A program made the translations under genes and the position numbers. The notes below the pieces were generated by a model. It saw only the letters and a list, made by a program, of their open reading frames with translations. It was not told the DNA's origin and made no database searches. Positions 51,871 to 63,818 of a stretch of DNA of 64,000 nt are shown here, piece after piece. The stretch is from contig NW_019773958.1 of assembly GCF_001039355.2 (NCBI RefSeq), positions 1,424,427-1,488,426 of the forward strand, in the 5' to 3' direction. The DNA comes from Lingula anatina (lineage: Eukaryota; Brachiopoda; Lingulata; Lingulida; Lingulidae). The stretch's first letter is position 1; the number at the start of each line of letters is the position of its first letter.

Positions 51871-52113
51871 GGGTGAATATTGTGTTCTTGCACCTCATAC
51901 CAACAGGAGAAATATGTTTCTTTTTTCTTATTAAGAAAGATAAAATTCTGGGTTAGGTGCACTGCTATTTAATTTTTGACGGCCATTTTGATTTTTTGTT
52001 AACATACAAAGGCCAAACTTGTTTAAACATGCATGTGCAATGTTTTCTTAACATTATTACTTTGAAATAACTCACATAAAGTTAAAAAGCTAGGATAACT
52101 GTTTTTATCCTGG

Positions 52114-52280
52114 TGGCCATCTTGGATTTGGCAGCCATTTTTGAATTTTCAGACATGCCCATATATCTAAATTTGCTAAAAAATTCCACTGCTCCACAAT
52201 TGGGCTAAATGTTATGCTTTTAGGTTTAAATGCACGATAAATTCACCATTTTCTGGAATATCTTGTATTAATGAACTGTT
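52114..52280. repeat. Diverged second copy of the terminal unit
   Basis: Directly repeats the right inverted repeat (52417-52572) about 300 bp further inside, with ~80% similarity by eye (shared GCCATCTTGGATTTGGC, TTTTCAGACATGCCCATATA). Confidence 0.75.
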
Positions 52281-52416
52281 ATTTATAACTTTTAGTGGCC
52301 ATTTTGGATTTTATAGACCCAAAAAAGTTGATATTGATATTAAATTTGTGTTTTCTAACCTTAACATGATATTTTACCGATTTAAAGACTATACCCTTGA
52401 AGTTTTAATTGAATAG

Positions 52417-52572
52417 GGTATTTTTGGCGGCCATCTTGGATTTGGCGGCCATTTTGGAATTTTCAGACATGCCCATATATCCAAATTTGCTTAGAATTTC
52501 ATTCTCTACAACTGTGCCAAATTTCATGCTTGTAGGTAAAAAATGCACAATTTTTCACCAATTTCCTGGACT
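52417..52572. repeat. Right terminal inverted repeat
   Basis: Inverted partner of 45964-46129, ending GGACT followed by ATT. Confidence 0.88.
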
Positions 52573-52917
52573 ATTATGCAACGCAACGGAAATGTGTTAG
52601 AAAATAGGACTTTTGTTGTCGTATCAGCTTACTGGGGTTTTTTATTGTGGCATATAGAATTCGACCTGTTTACGTTAAGCAGCTGAGCTTGTATATGTAA
52701 AGGACACAAAGCTACACACATTTTTGTACATGCAATCAAGGAGTTACAACTCTGTTATAACTCCTTGATGCAATGATGGTTTAAATTCAAACCAGGTACA
52801 GATCGCGCAACAAGATCCCAAGGAATTATATTTTTATCCAGGCATATTCACGTCAAAATCCACGATCTCCTCGACTAAGACGGAATTCTTAAAACAACAC
52901 ATGTGATCCTTGTGACC

Positions 52918-53848
52918 ATGCCGTTTTCAGCAAACCAGAAAGATATGCACAGGAAACTGTTAGTTGAGCTGTCCGAAGATATTGATGACGAGCAATATCT
53001 TGATAATCTCAAAAGACTGCTGAGTGGAGATATTGGCCAAGGACGTCTAGCAAAAGCTAAAGACTCATTGAATTTAATGAATACAATGGAGAACGTCGGT
53101 ATTTTGGCGGTTGGAAAGTATGACCGTTTGAAAGATATGTTCCAACATGCTGGTCTTAATGGCCTGGTAACGACAATAAAAGACGCCGAGGCGCGTATTA
53201 GAGCTGAGAGTAAGTACATGTACAACCCCACGCCGTCTGTGTCATTGATTCAGTTGATGCATTTACTGTGCGTAGCAAATCTAGTGTGTTTATCGCTATT
53301 AGTATATGTATTTTAGGTACATATAGATCTGTGCACTAGTACCTTGTCCTCTCACCTTCATATTTCCGTATTGATTTTAATTATTATTAATGTATGGACA
53401 CTATGAAATGAGCCTACTGGTTGTGTCAACATGTCTTTTTGTTTTTAGATTTTTCCGTTTACTTTCACTTTAAGCAAATCCCTTGTAATCTTAATATTCT
53501 CCAGTTGGAAAAACCGGATGTATGTAAAGATGAGATATACCGGTAATGCTATGAGGGAACAAACTATATCTGTGTCAATGGCTTATCGACGGGCATGGGT
53601 TATCTATAACTAATTTTTGAGGTCAGTGAATAACCTAAGCACTATAAGATGCCTTATGATTTATCAATAGCCTATGCATTGATAGAACGTTTTTAGATTT
53701 TAATGCGGTATTGGCGCACTATTTAGGTCATGCGTTTTATTGTGTCAGGTGAGCTGCTAACTTCTCTGTTTAACATATAAGATGATGTTTTTATTAGGAC
53801 CATCTCTAGAGGTCAGACCGATGGAAGCTGGGACATACGAGACTCCAG
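52918..53848 (+). other. Duplicate of caspase exons 1-2 (probably artefactual)
   Basis: 52918-53209 (DED exon) and 53798-53848 are exact copies of 54712-55003 and 55592-55642. If the duplication were real, the upstream DED exon could feed the same downstream exons. With no divergence and an N at the joint, it is most likely one exon counted twice. Confidence 0.75.
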
Positions 53849-53862
53849 GTGATTACAAATTC

Positions 53863-53906
53863 GTATTGTATTGTATTGTATTGTATTGTATTGTATTGTA
53901 TTGTAT
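53863..53906. repeat. (TTGTA)n pentanucleotide microsatellite
   Basis: About eight units ending at the N; the same tract appears at 55657-55703 in the second copy. Confidence 0.95.
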
Positions 53907-54711
53907 NTGGCCATCTTGGATTTGGCAGCCATTTTTGAATTTTCAGACATGCCCATATATCTAAATTTGCTAAAAAATTCCACTGCTCCACAATTGGGCT
54001 AAATGTTATGCTTTTAGGTTTAAATGCACGATAAATTCACCATTTTCTGGAATATCTTGTATTAATGAACTGTTATTTATAACTTTTAGTGGCCATTTTG
54101 GATTTTATAGACCCAAAAAAGTTGATATTGATATTAAATTTGTGTTTTCTAACCTTAACATGATATTTTACCGATTTAAAGACTATACCCTTGAAGTTTT
54201 AATTGAATAGGGTATTTTTGGCGGCCATCTTGGATTTGGCGGCCATTTTGGAATTTTCAGACATGCCCATATATCCAAATTTGCTTAGAATTTCATTCTC
54301 TACAACTGTGCCAAATTTCATGCTTGTAGGTAAAAAATGCACAATTTTTCACCAATTTCCTGGACTATTATGCAACGCAACGGAAATGTGTTAGAAAATA
54401 GGACTTTTGTTGTCGTATCAGCTTACTGGGGTTTTTTATTGTGGCATATAGAATTCGACCTGTTTACGTTAAGCAGCTGAGCTTGTATATGTAAAGGACA
54501 CAAAGCTACACACATTTTTGTACATGCAATCAAGGAGTTACAACTCTGTTATAACTCCTTGATGCAATGATGGTTTAAATTCAAACCAGGTACAGATCGC
54601 GCAACAAGATCCCAAGGAATTATATTTTTATCCAGGCATATTCACGTCAAAATCCACGATCTCCTCGACTAAGACGGAATTCTTAAAACAACACATGTGA
54701 TCCTTGTGACC

Positions 54712-57700
54712 ATGCCGTTTTCAGCAAACCAGAAAGATATGCACAGGAAACTGTTAGTTGAGCTGTCCGAAGATATTGATGACGAGCAATATCTTGATAA
54801 TCTCAAAAGACTGCTGAGTGGAGATATTGGCCAAGGACGTCTAGCAAAAGCTAAAGACTCATTGAATTTAATGAATACAATGGAGAACGTCGGTATTTTG
54901 GCGGTTGGAAAGTATGACCGTTTGAAAGATATGTTCCAACATGCTGGTCTTAATGGCCTGGTAACGACAATAAAAGACGCCGAGGCGCGTATTAGAGCTG
55001 AGAGTAAGTACATGTACAACCCCACGCCGTCTGTGTCATTGATTCAGTTGATGCATTTACTGTGCGTAGCAAATCTAGTGTGTTTATCGCTATTAGTATA
55101 TGTATTTTAGGTACATATAGATCTGTGCACTAGTACCTTGTCCTCTCACCTTCATATTTCCGTATTGATTTTAATTATTATTAATGTATGGACACTATGA
55201 AATGAGCCTACTGGTTGTGTCAACATGTCTTTTTGTTTTTAGATTTTTCCGTTTACTTTCACTTTAAGCAAATCCCTTGTAATCTTAATATTCTCCAGTT
55301 GGAAAAACCGGATGTATGTAAAGATGAGATATACCGGTAATGCTATGAGGGAACAAACTATATCTGTGTCAATGGCTTATCGACGGGCATGGGTTATCTA
55401 TAACTAATTTTTGAGGTCAGTGAATAACCTAAGCACTATAAGATGCCTTATGATTTATCAATAGCCTATGCATTGATAGAACGTTTTTAGATTTTAATGC
55501 GGTATTGGCGCACTATTTAGGTCATGCGTTTTATTGTGTCAGGTGAGCTGCTAACTTCTCTGTTTAACATATAAGATGATGTTTTTATTAGGACCATCTC
55601 TAGAGGTCAGACCGATGGAAGCTGGGACATACGAGACTCCAGGTGATTACAAATTCGTATTGTATTGTATTGTATTGTATTGTATTGTATTGTATTGTAT
55701 TGTTTTGTAAGCACACAAGAACGTGCTATAATTTCATACCCACATACATTAAGAGGTTCAAAAATGATGTAGCACTTTTACTTACCAGTGCACAAGTACC
55801 GGGGTAAGTATAGATTGGTGACTGTACATAGCATGTTAATCCCAGGTCCACAGCATTTTCAAAAAGTAAATAGATTTTCAAGTCCTTCCTTCCCTTGCAG
55901 CAACTGAAGAAATGATACTCTGATTTTTTAAATTTTAATTGTGTTTTTAATTGAGGCATCTTTTTAAGCACTACCTCTGTAATGGTCTTTGTATTTATCG
56001 ATATGTATGGCACCTCTCAGTAAGTGCTGATAAAAAACGCGAAGATCCGCCTGTTGTTTGTGTTGTTAATTACATTATAATGATATTTGTGATTATTTAC
56101 GGTTTAATATTTTAGGCCCTGAACTTAGAAGGAAGAGGTCACGGCTTGGTACGGACGCGAGTACAGGTATGTTGCAGTCAAGGCTGTGTAGACTAATGTG
56201 TTGATAAATTAATGTAATAATAATAATAATAATTATTATTATTATTATAATTATAATAATATTAATAATAATAATTTTATAAAAAGACTCCTTTTGATTT
56301 GTCTCCTGTTCAGAAAAGAATGAAAAAAACTATAACATATAAAATGAATAAACTGAAAGTAATCAATAGACAAATGAACGAGCAAGTAAATATATTTATG
56401 CATAAATGAAACGATAAGTATTTTTTTAAAACTGAAATCATAGGGCTGTCACAGTAACATGTAGTAAGAGATCAATTCAGCAATTTTACTACAAATATGT
56501 TATTCATTCTTTTATCGATTTCGTCCCGTAGCACTACATGTACTCCGTGTATACAATAATGAAACGATTGTTGATTCAAAAGCAGAGGCTCCTCCTATCG
56601 ATGTCGATGATCGCACGTCCCTTGTCAAGAATAGCTCACCCTCAAGGATCCTACCACCACGGAAACCTGTGCTGCTGTTTGGATCTAGAATATAAGTTCT
56701 AAACTAAATAACAGCACACCAAGTCTGCCTTAATGCGTGGCTACTAAAAAATATCGATGAGATGATTCTTTGTGTGAAAAAAATACGATCATCCTCCCCA
56801 GAGATACATACCAGGTGTTCTATTGCCTAAGTGTTAACGAGCGTTGTTACACGTAAGATTCATCAACAATGAACTTATGAAAATTATGAAAAAATTCGTA
56901 AAAAATTAACAACTAATCATCCCCCGTCGCCCGGCTCCCAATGGATATCTGGGCCACTGCGTTGGGCTTTAATACTGAAAAATACATATAACATATAAAA
57001 AGCATAGGGGATCTTCTTTCATACATGGTTCTACAAGGGCACAAATGAAAGAATCTTCGTGTGAAAAAAATGGAATCATTCACCCCATGGACAAATTCAC
57101 GTCCAGTCGCTTTTACACTGTACATATTTTGAAGGGACAACGGGAATTATTAAAATAATGATACCAGGGTACATGTAGATGGGCGGTGCATTCGAATGGA
57201 CGAGCTGGATGACATGGTCCCCGACTTATGCCCTAAGATATACATATCCAAGATAATAAAATACGCCCAGTTTGTATAAACGCCAATTGGTTTCTATGCA
57301 CAGCTGTGCCTTTTCTCAAATTCTATTTCTTTTATTTTTCCTTTTTTTGTACTCTAGGTTTACCGTTGTCTTTTCAGTGACAGTTTTATCGAACTCGATC
57401 GACATATAAGCAGATCTCCTTCTTTTTTTCCTCTTCTTCTTCTTCACCTCGTTATTGTTACAGGTTCTTCCTTTGACTCCGAAACATTTTCGCCGACGCC
57501 AAGGTATCCTGTGCAGGTGGCCCCTGGATTTAGTCCACAGCCTTCAGAACGTGTCTACCCTACGGAGATACTCCGTCGCAATGGCCTTGTCGTCATCATC
57601 AACAATTTCACAGAAGAAAGAGAAGGTACCAGTATCAGATAAAATAAAATCATTAGATAAGATTTTTATAGAGGCGGTCTAACGTACACATTTGTGTGTT

Positions 57701-60169
57701 TTTTAAATGATCTGCGGAATTATAACGTCGAATGAGGCAATGTGAGATTTTGGTAGTAATGTGGTCACGTGATATTGTTTATCTGGCCAGGTGTGATGCG
57801 AGCTAGTGTTTTACATGTATATTAAACAGGGACTTTTTTCTATAACATTTATTTGATATAATCGATAAGTAATGTTATGATAGTGACGAGGAGTATGTTG
57901 TAGTTATTGTTTTTCTCTCACTTCTGTGCTAAACAAGATCCAAGGTTGTCGTACATGTTGTCACAAGTGTTACATCGAGCGGTCATGTAATGCATTTTCT
58001 AAACTGTACGGGACCGATTTAATACCTTTCTTGCCGAGGCAGTTTTAAAATGTTTTTATAATGACATATCGAGCATAGTGGGACTTGGTTTGAAGCATAT
58101 ATTCACCAAGTTTGAACATAAGGTTTACGGGTCGAGTTACATGTACAAAAGTCAACGTTTAAATTGTGGTCTTGACAATTGTCTTACTTATTTTTTCTAG
58201 GTTCAGAGCTTGACGTGAGGCATATACAGAGAGTATTTGATGGTCTACTTCAATACACGGTGCTCACAGGGCCAGGTTACACAAACTTGTCAAGAGAGCT
58301 GCTGGATAGCAAATTACAGCACATAAAGGACATGCTGCAGGAGCCTCCGGGATACAACCGATTCTTTCTGATAATACTGAGTCATGGAGATAAGGTACAT
58401 ATTTTTGGCACGTAGGCCAATGTAGTGTGATCTAGTGAGAAGGTTCATAGGTTCTCCCCCAAAACTCCACCCCCTCCCAAAATATAAAAATAATATCTAA
58501 CAAGCGAAAAAAGTCAAAACAAAGCAATTTATGTCTCCTTGATCTAAGCTGATTTAAGTAATAGGACATGACAGTTAAAAGAATAGAACAAACTGAAGTA
58601 TAATTTTCTAAATTTGACCGCTGACGGCCGCATTTATTGAAGGTCCCGTTAATAAAAAGAAATGAAGCAGATTAATGATAAACATATATATGACATTGAA
58701 TAGTGTTGATAAATGATTATGGTTATTTCGAATAGACCGACCAAAATCATTTTCAACATTTCATGCACCACTTTAGTTCATCTCATTTTATCAATTACCA
58801 TTCCTTATCTATTAGAAATATTATTGAACACATCTTGTAGCTAGGGATCTAAACTCAGCATGCAATGTCGAAAATAAAGATGATTCCTTTTTGACAAGAC
58901 TTTTAAAATGTCTCAGGCTTGGAGTACGTCAAACTGAAAGTACGGGCGATTTTATCAACGATTTTAAAAATCGACTTAAGACATATTCTTAAGTCCAGTG
59001 TTTGAGTATTCTTGCACATTTAATACTAGCCATCTATTAGTATTTCATTGTGTACTTGCACTCATGGTTGTGGATGTTGCACTGAATTACGACATAAAAT
59101 CACTGAAATTGAGGTTATTAGCATATTCTTGTGTAATATGTTTTTTTTTAAATTATTTGGTATCGTTTTTGTTTAAGGATGGAATTCGCACCTGCAAAAC
59201 TGATGGTAAAACCTGGGACAATAAAATCATAACAGTAAACGAAATAACTGAGATATTCCGAGATACACCGCTCATGATAGGTATAGATATACAGTAGCAT
59301 TAATCACCTAATTTATCTATCTGTCGATTCACTGGCAATTTACATCGTTTATTTGGTTCTTTCATATATATATATTTGCGACAGACTGATAAATGTATTT
59401 ATAATATTACAGGATTAATATGTTCTCACTCTTAGTCTTCAGAATTTAGTCATTTTCCATGTCTGGTATATGTGTATAATTTGGCTACGTAAGTTCATTT
59501 TGCTTCCAGACTTGCCCAAGGTGATTATTATACAAGCTTGCCGCGGTGAAGATCATCAGAAGGCGACACTACGGCCAGATACTTGCCCTGTCGACGACAC
59601 CGAGTACCTCAACTTGCAGATGGAAAATTTGCGGATCCAAATTTCCACGCCAATCGATGCAGATAACTTAGTGGCGTATGCGACAACTCCAGGTGAGTTG
59701 TTGGGTTAGGGACAACCGAAGGTCTGTGTAAGCCTGCGTTTAAAATACGCTGTGCAAAGTCAAGGCATCTCAAAATAGGGCACTAAGTTTTCATATGGTG
59801 AACATTTAAAACGTTAATAACATAAGACAAATGGGTTGGGGATTTGCTGAGTAATGATGCAAATAGATTTTTTTTTCGTGTCTTCAAGTAAAATCATATT
59901 CCCAACCCGAATAATAAATGAATGTGTATATTTTAGGTCACATTGCATGGCGACAGACGGATAAAGGTTCTTGGTTTATATACAACCTCTGTCAGGTTAT
60001 AGACACCTACCACAGAAATGAACACTTTGTGGACATTTTGACGGAAACGTCACGACGTGTAGCAGATTTAACATTGCCTCTAGAGTCAAACGGAATCAAG
60101 ACTGTTGCTAAACAAATGCCTATATTTGTCTCCACACTGAGGAAGAAAATGTATTTGATTGACACTTAA
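54712..60169 (+). CDS. DED-containing initiator caspase (caspase-8-like), 422 aa
   Basis: Cysteine protease that starts apoptosis or inflammatory signalling when recruited by DED adaptors such as FADD. Exons: 54712-55003, 55592-55642, 56116-56166, 57464-57625, 58201-58394, 59178-59280, 59510-59692, 59937-60169, all phase-matched. Residues 1-97 form one death effector domain (MPFSANQKDMHRKLLVELSE start). A short linker follows. The p20 subunit starts near YPTEILRRNGLVVIINNF, with catalytic His247 in ILSHGDK and Cys295 in QACRGE. Likely interdomain processing falls at VDD (Asp313/314). The p10 subunit contains KGSWFIYNLCQV. Vertebrate caspase-8 has two DEDs; only one is visible. An upstream non-coding exon is possible. 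Both catalytic residues are intact. Confidence 0.93.
56216..56276. repeat. (TAA)n / (TTA)n microsatellite with inverted arms
   Basis: TAA units turn into TTA units, so the tract can fold on itself. It lies in a caspase intron. Confidence 0.85.
56532..56695 (+). CDS. Alternative last exon giving a DED-only short isoform
   Basis: An AG acceptor (CCCGTAG) leads into a phase-1 open frame that continues the caspase frame from exon 56116-56166. It encodes ALHVLRVYNNETIVDSK through a Pro/Ser/Arg-rich tail to KPVLLFGSRI and TAA at 56693. Skipping it restores the caspase frame exactly, because the flanking exon junctions are phase 1. The resulting product (185 aa) would keep the DED and lack protease subunits, a possible regulator of the FLIP-short type. 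It is based on frame and acceptor only. Confidence 0.5.
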
Positions 60170-61741
60170 AAGTCGCATATAATAATCACATAGAAAGTAA
60201 AACCGCCCATATATTGTCAGTTGTGTATGCAAATACGTGTTTCTTTTTTGTAGAATACATACAATACGTATTAGTGCGCGTATAGCTACACATCAAGGGA
60301 GAAGGGCTTGATGTTTTTGCAAGTTATACTTTAATTACTCTCTACTGGGATCACAGAAAGGTATTTCACTGGATATTCTACTGTGTATTTTACACAGAAA
60401 TGACCTCATCTCTTAAAGAGAGTAGCTTTAATTCAATACTGTGTTTATTGTAATAAGGCGGAGATAGTTGCAGGGATAGTTGTTTCAGCGCTGGTCATAC
60501 TGTTTTACAGTAGTTGACAAAATATCTCTATCAAAATGATTTTTTTTTTTTGATTGGGCATTATTCTTGTCGTTAATGTTGGTTGCCACACATTCAGTGA
60601 AATAAACCGCTACTACTATATAATTATATAAAAGACAAATGGAAGAGGACGCACGTATTGAAGTGCTGAAATGTAATTTTGCATAATATTAATTTGTATG
60701 TATATATATATATATACAAAGTATGATTTGTGCACGACGACAAAGCAATACATAATCACTGAGCATATAGCATTTATTAGAATTATATTTGATCCATGGA
60801 GCATGACTGCTTGAGTATTGTAGTTACATGTATAAAAATAATATATTGAAATGTAGTTCATCGTAGTGAACTTATTAACACAACACAGTATTAGCAGGCT
60901 GAAATTATTTTTTCAAATTAATGATGTAATAAATCCCTATCTGAAATTAACCTGTAGTTCTATTTGTCAAAGAGAAAATAAACCTCTTTCCTTTCTTCAT
61001 TAAAAACGTTTGTACTCGTATCACCTGTGGCGAGTTTTAGTTGAAAGAGTCTGTGCCTAGATAGAAACAAAACAAGCTGCACAAGTCATACTCCAGATTT
61101 TCCACCAGCTATACTTTTCTGGTTTTCATAATTCTCTTATGTTTTGAATGATATCTTGGGATTTCATTGCTCGTTCTGAAAAAAAACCTGGGTTGTTTAT
61201 ACCTGTATTCGATGTAAATTATAACTGGCGACTAGGCATTTAAACTGAATATATGTACATGTATACTAAAGCTTATACAAACACGGTTGCAAATAAAAGC
61301 TGGAGTTTCTCTGAATGTAATAATTGGGCAAGGGGGGGGGGGGTAACGACAGTGTACCGTACAGTACAAAACTGAACCAAAACTTTGACTACAAGTGTTT
61401 TCCTCACGTCTGCATTTTGATTCAAACCACATAACGAGTCGACAGCATTTTTTAAAAAATTCTAATCTCCCTTTCTTTTTGGAAAAGTGGTCACAGTGTC
61501 AACCCAACATTTTGCCAATTTAAGGGAGCTTTAAACCTCAAAGTTGGGACCAACTTTTGGACTGCTGTTTATTTTTGAAATTAGTCCCAGCACCTCAGGA
61601 AGGTGAAACGAAGCAGGTTGGAACTGACTCTATTTGAGAAACGGATCGAAAAGCAACAAAACTAGTTCATGGAAGTTACATGTTTAAGACAATTTACCAA
61701 AACCCTTACCATGTGTCTTCACGTGGAACCTTTACCTATGA
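60170..61741. other. 3' intergenic region between converging genes
   Basis: Holds AATAAA at 60601-60606 and 60977-60982 (candidate caspase poly(A) signals), a TA run at about 60702-60717, a G11 run near 61332, and AATAAA on the - strand at 61568-61573 (candidate for the TSR gene). No other gene is seen. Confidence 0.6.
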
Positions 61742-63559
61742 CTATGCACAAGTGGCACAACAATTCTCCTGCAGGAACTCTAGGCTGCTGCAGTAGGCGG
61801 CATAAGACGGACACCAGGAGTAGGCATCAGTGGTACAAGACGATGTACCTGTAAAAGCAAATGAACAAAGCAACGTTAAATTCATAGCGGTGGTATATGT
61901 ACCGGTAGTTGTGGTCCTAATTCATTTGTTGTACACCCGGTCGTTAGGGGGTATTTAATGGCTTAATTTATATTAGAAAGCATTTCAAGTTTTACCCTCT
62001 TGTATCATATTGGAAAAACAATAGGCCTATAAGTGAATGAGCACAACATTAAAAGTCCTACACGTACAATAGTATCTAAATTTAGATTTTCGTTTTAGGA
62101 CAGGGGGGTTTAAGCGACTGTCTTCCTCTTTTAAATTTCTCATGATGAACATATTTTTTTACATTCTAAATCATATCCAAAATATGGATGATACCTCCAC
62201 CGCATGAGCCAGCATTACAGGACCCAGTACTTCTCAAACTGTTATACAGACACTGTCCGTTATGACAACACCACGATCCACCGTTAGATGGCGCTGGGTT
62301 ATTGCACGTCTTGGTTCGAGTCCTCTGTCCAGAACCGCAGGTGACGCTGCATGCAGACCAAGTTCCCCAGTCGCTCCAATTACCGTCCACGGTAGATACT
62401 GAAATCAGAGAAAAAAAGATTGGATGCAAAGTGTACGCGTATCACGAGTATGCAGCGACTGTATGTGAAGGGATAGAAAACTTCTGTTCTTGTGAATGTT
62501 TATTTACAGACATGGTATTTAAGCTTCACTATATCCTTTAATCATCTTCGTCTATCTACATCTTCGCCGTCATCCTCACCGTCGCTTTGGTTATCCGACA
62601 CATACACTTTCACACTACAAATGTTAAAAGGAACAACAGACACAACCTCTTATTGTCTTATTCCGTAGTTAGAAAACGGTTATTCAGTTACTTTCTTTCC
62701 TCAGAGACATACCATATTTCCACATGTTACAGATAAATTTTGTTAGGATACTTGAAACCATATAGATTTTAAAAAAGGTGTCTAGCTGCAGTTAAGAAGA
62801 AAAGTACGCAAAATAAATATGTAATTGTCTACAAGATTCAGCAATTTACTTTATCTAGAGTTCAGTTCATTTTTTGTTTACTCCTTTCCGTTTTGGGAGT
62901 AATAACTGATGGACATATTTCTATCAACCCTTAACCGACACAGATCCTTGGCTGACATGGCCAATGCTATTTCCAGTCAAGTTTAACTCGGTGATTGACA
63001 TATTTGGAGACAACTGCCCTACCCTGACATTCATTGGTGTTACACTCCTGGGTCTCGGAGGACACGCCGAGGCATGAAGAGCCACCTTCACAGGCTCTGT
63101 CTCTGGACAGGGTACCGCCGCCACATGTCCTTGTGCAAGTTGACCATCCGCCCCAGGGACCCCAAGAGGGCGCTACAAACGATAGTTAAAGTCTCTGAGC
63201 TAAATGAAACCAATGTACAAAGCCGCGGACAAACCAGAAATCAACTTCAATTTCAACATCAGACGAACAGATGAACGGAAGACAGCCCTGTATGCGGCCA
63301 AATTAGTCGGTAAAAAGCATTTACATGTATAAGAAATGGTTTGGAATACATATTGCCACTAGTAACAGGCCTGTAGCCAGTAATTTCAAAAGGGGGGCTC
63401 TTTTTTTGAAAAAGAGGACCTTTTCCCATAAAAACTTCATGTACCTAGATAAAATTTTACCCAGAGTGGACCCTTTTCCAGCAAAAGGGGCGGTTCTTTC
63501 GAACCCCCCGAACCCCCCCTGGCTACGGGCCTGAGTAATCTTTCTTAAGACTCAGTTTT

Positions 63560-63612
<53 letters not shown>

Positions 63613-63818
63613 TCCTACTGTGCAATGGTGATAAAACATAAACATATTACACTCACAAGTTGTGCCAGATCCTGCACAGGAATCCGTGTTACATTGTGAG
63701 GTTTGGGTCGCCTCTCCTGCGCACGTGCCAGTCTGTGGGCAACTGCGAGATCTCGTGCGAGTTCCTCCGCCACAACTAGCGCTACAGCCACCCCAATTTT
63801 GCCATTCGCCCCACACAC
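61742..63818 (-). CDS. Secreted TSR-ShKT protein, 3' part (four exons; 5' end off the window)
   Basis: Exons in transcript order: 63818-63657, 63172-63023, 62398-62195, 61848-61742, all phase 1 to phase 1 and joining exactly. The first three each encode one thrombospondin type 1 repeat: [38 protein letters not shown]; and [20 protein letters not shown], with the W-W-W and CSxTCG signatures. The last exon encodes a six-cysteine ShKT-like module ([23 protein letters not shown]) and TAG. Such proteins are extracellular matrix or secreted; the ShKT module occurs widely in non-venom proteins. Symmetric phase-1 exons suit exon shuffling. The start, signal peptide and other domains lie beyond 64000. 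Confidence 0.88.
63561..63610. repeat. (TA)n microsatellite
   Basis: About 24 TA units in the intron between TSR exons 63657 and 63172 of the - strand gene. Confidence 0.97.

Larger units (their letters stand above)
45964..52572. mobile_element. 6.6-kb transposon with ~160-bp inverted repeats and a single large ORF
   Basis: 45964-46129 and 52417-52572 are inverted copies, about 94% alike by eye apart from ~10 extra bases on the left. Both begin AGTCCARGAAATTGGTG and include TTTTTTACCTACAAGCATGA and GATATATGGGCATGTCTG. The three bases outside each end are ATT, a candidate target duplication. The single intact gene (47200-51795) fills most of the interior. A second, diverged copy of the terminal unit lies just inside the right end (about 52114-52280). 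The element type is not one I can name. Confidence 0.82.
52114..55700. repeat. Perfect 1793-bp direct duplication across an N (probable assembly artefact)
   Basis: 52114-53906 and 53908-55700 appear identical base for base (offset 1794), with one N at 53907. The junction is a (TTGTA)n microsatellite, a typical assembly break point. The copies include the right end of the 6.6-kb transposon, the caspase DED exon and the next exon. Confidence 0.9.

Noticed and set aside
45846-52918. Joining the 20-codon exon at 45846 to the caspase DED exon
   Set aside because: Phase 0 donor, while the only acceptor between the in-frame stop (52876) and the ATG would need phase 1.
52918-55003. Tandem DED (two DED exons) as in vertebrate caspase-8
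   Set aside because: The two exons are 100% identical and separated by an N within an exact 1.8-kb duplication; the second has its own ATG and no acceptor in the right phase.
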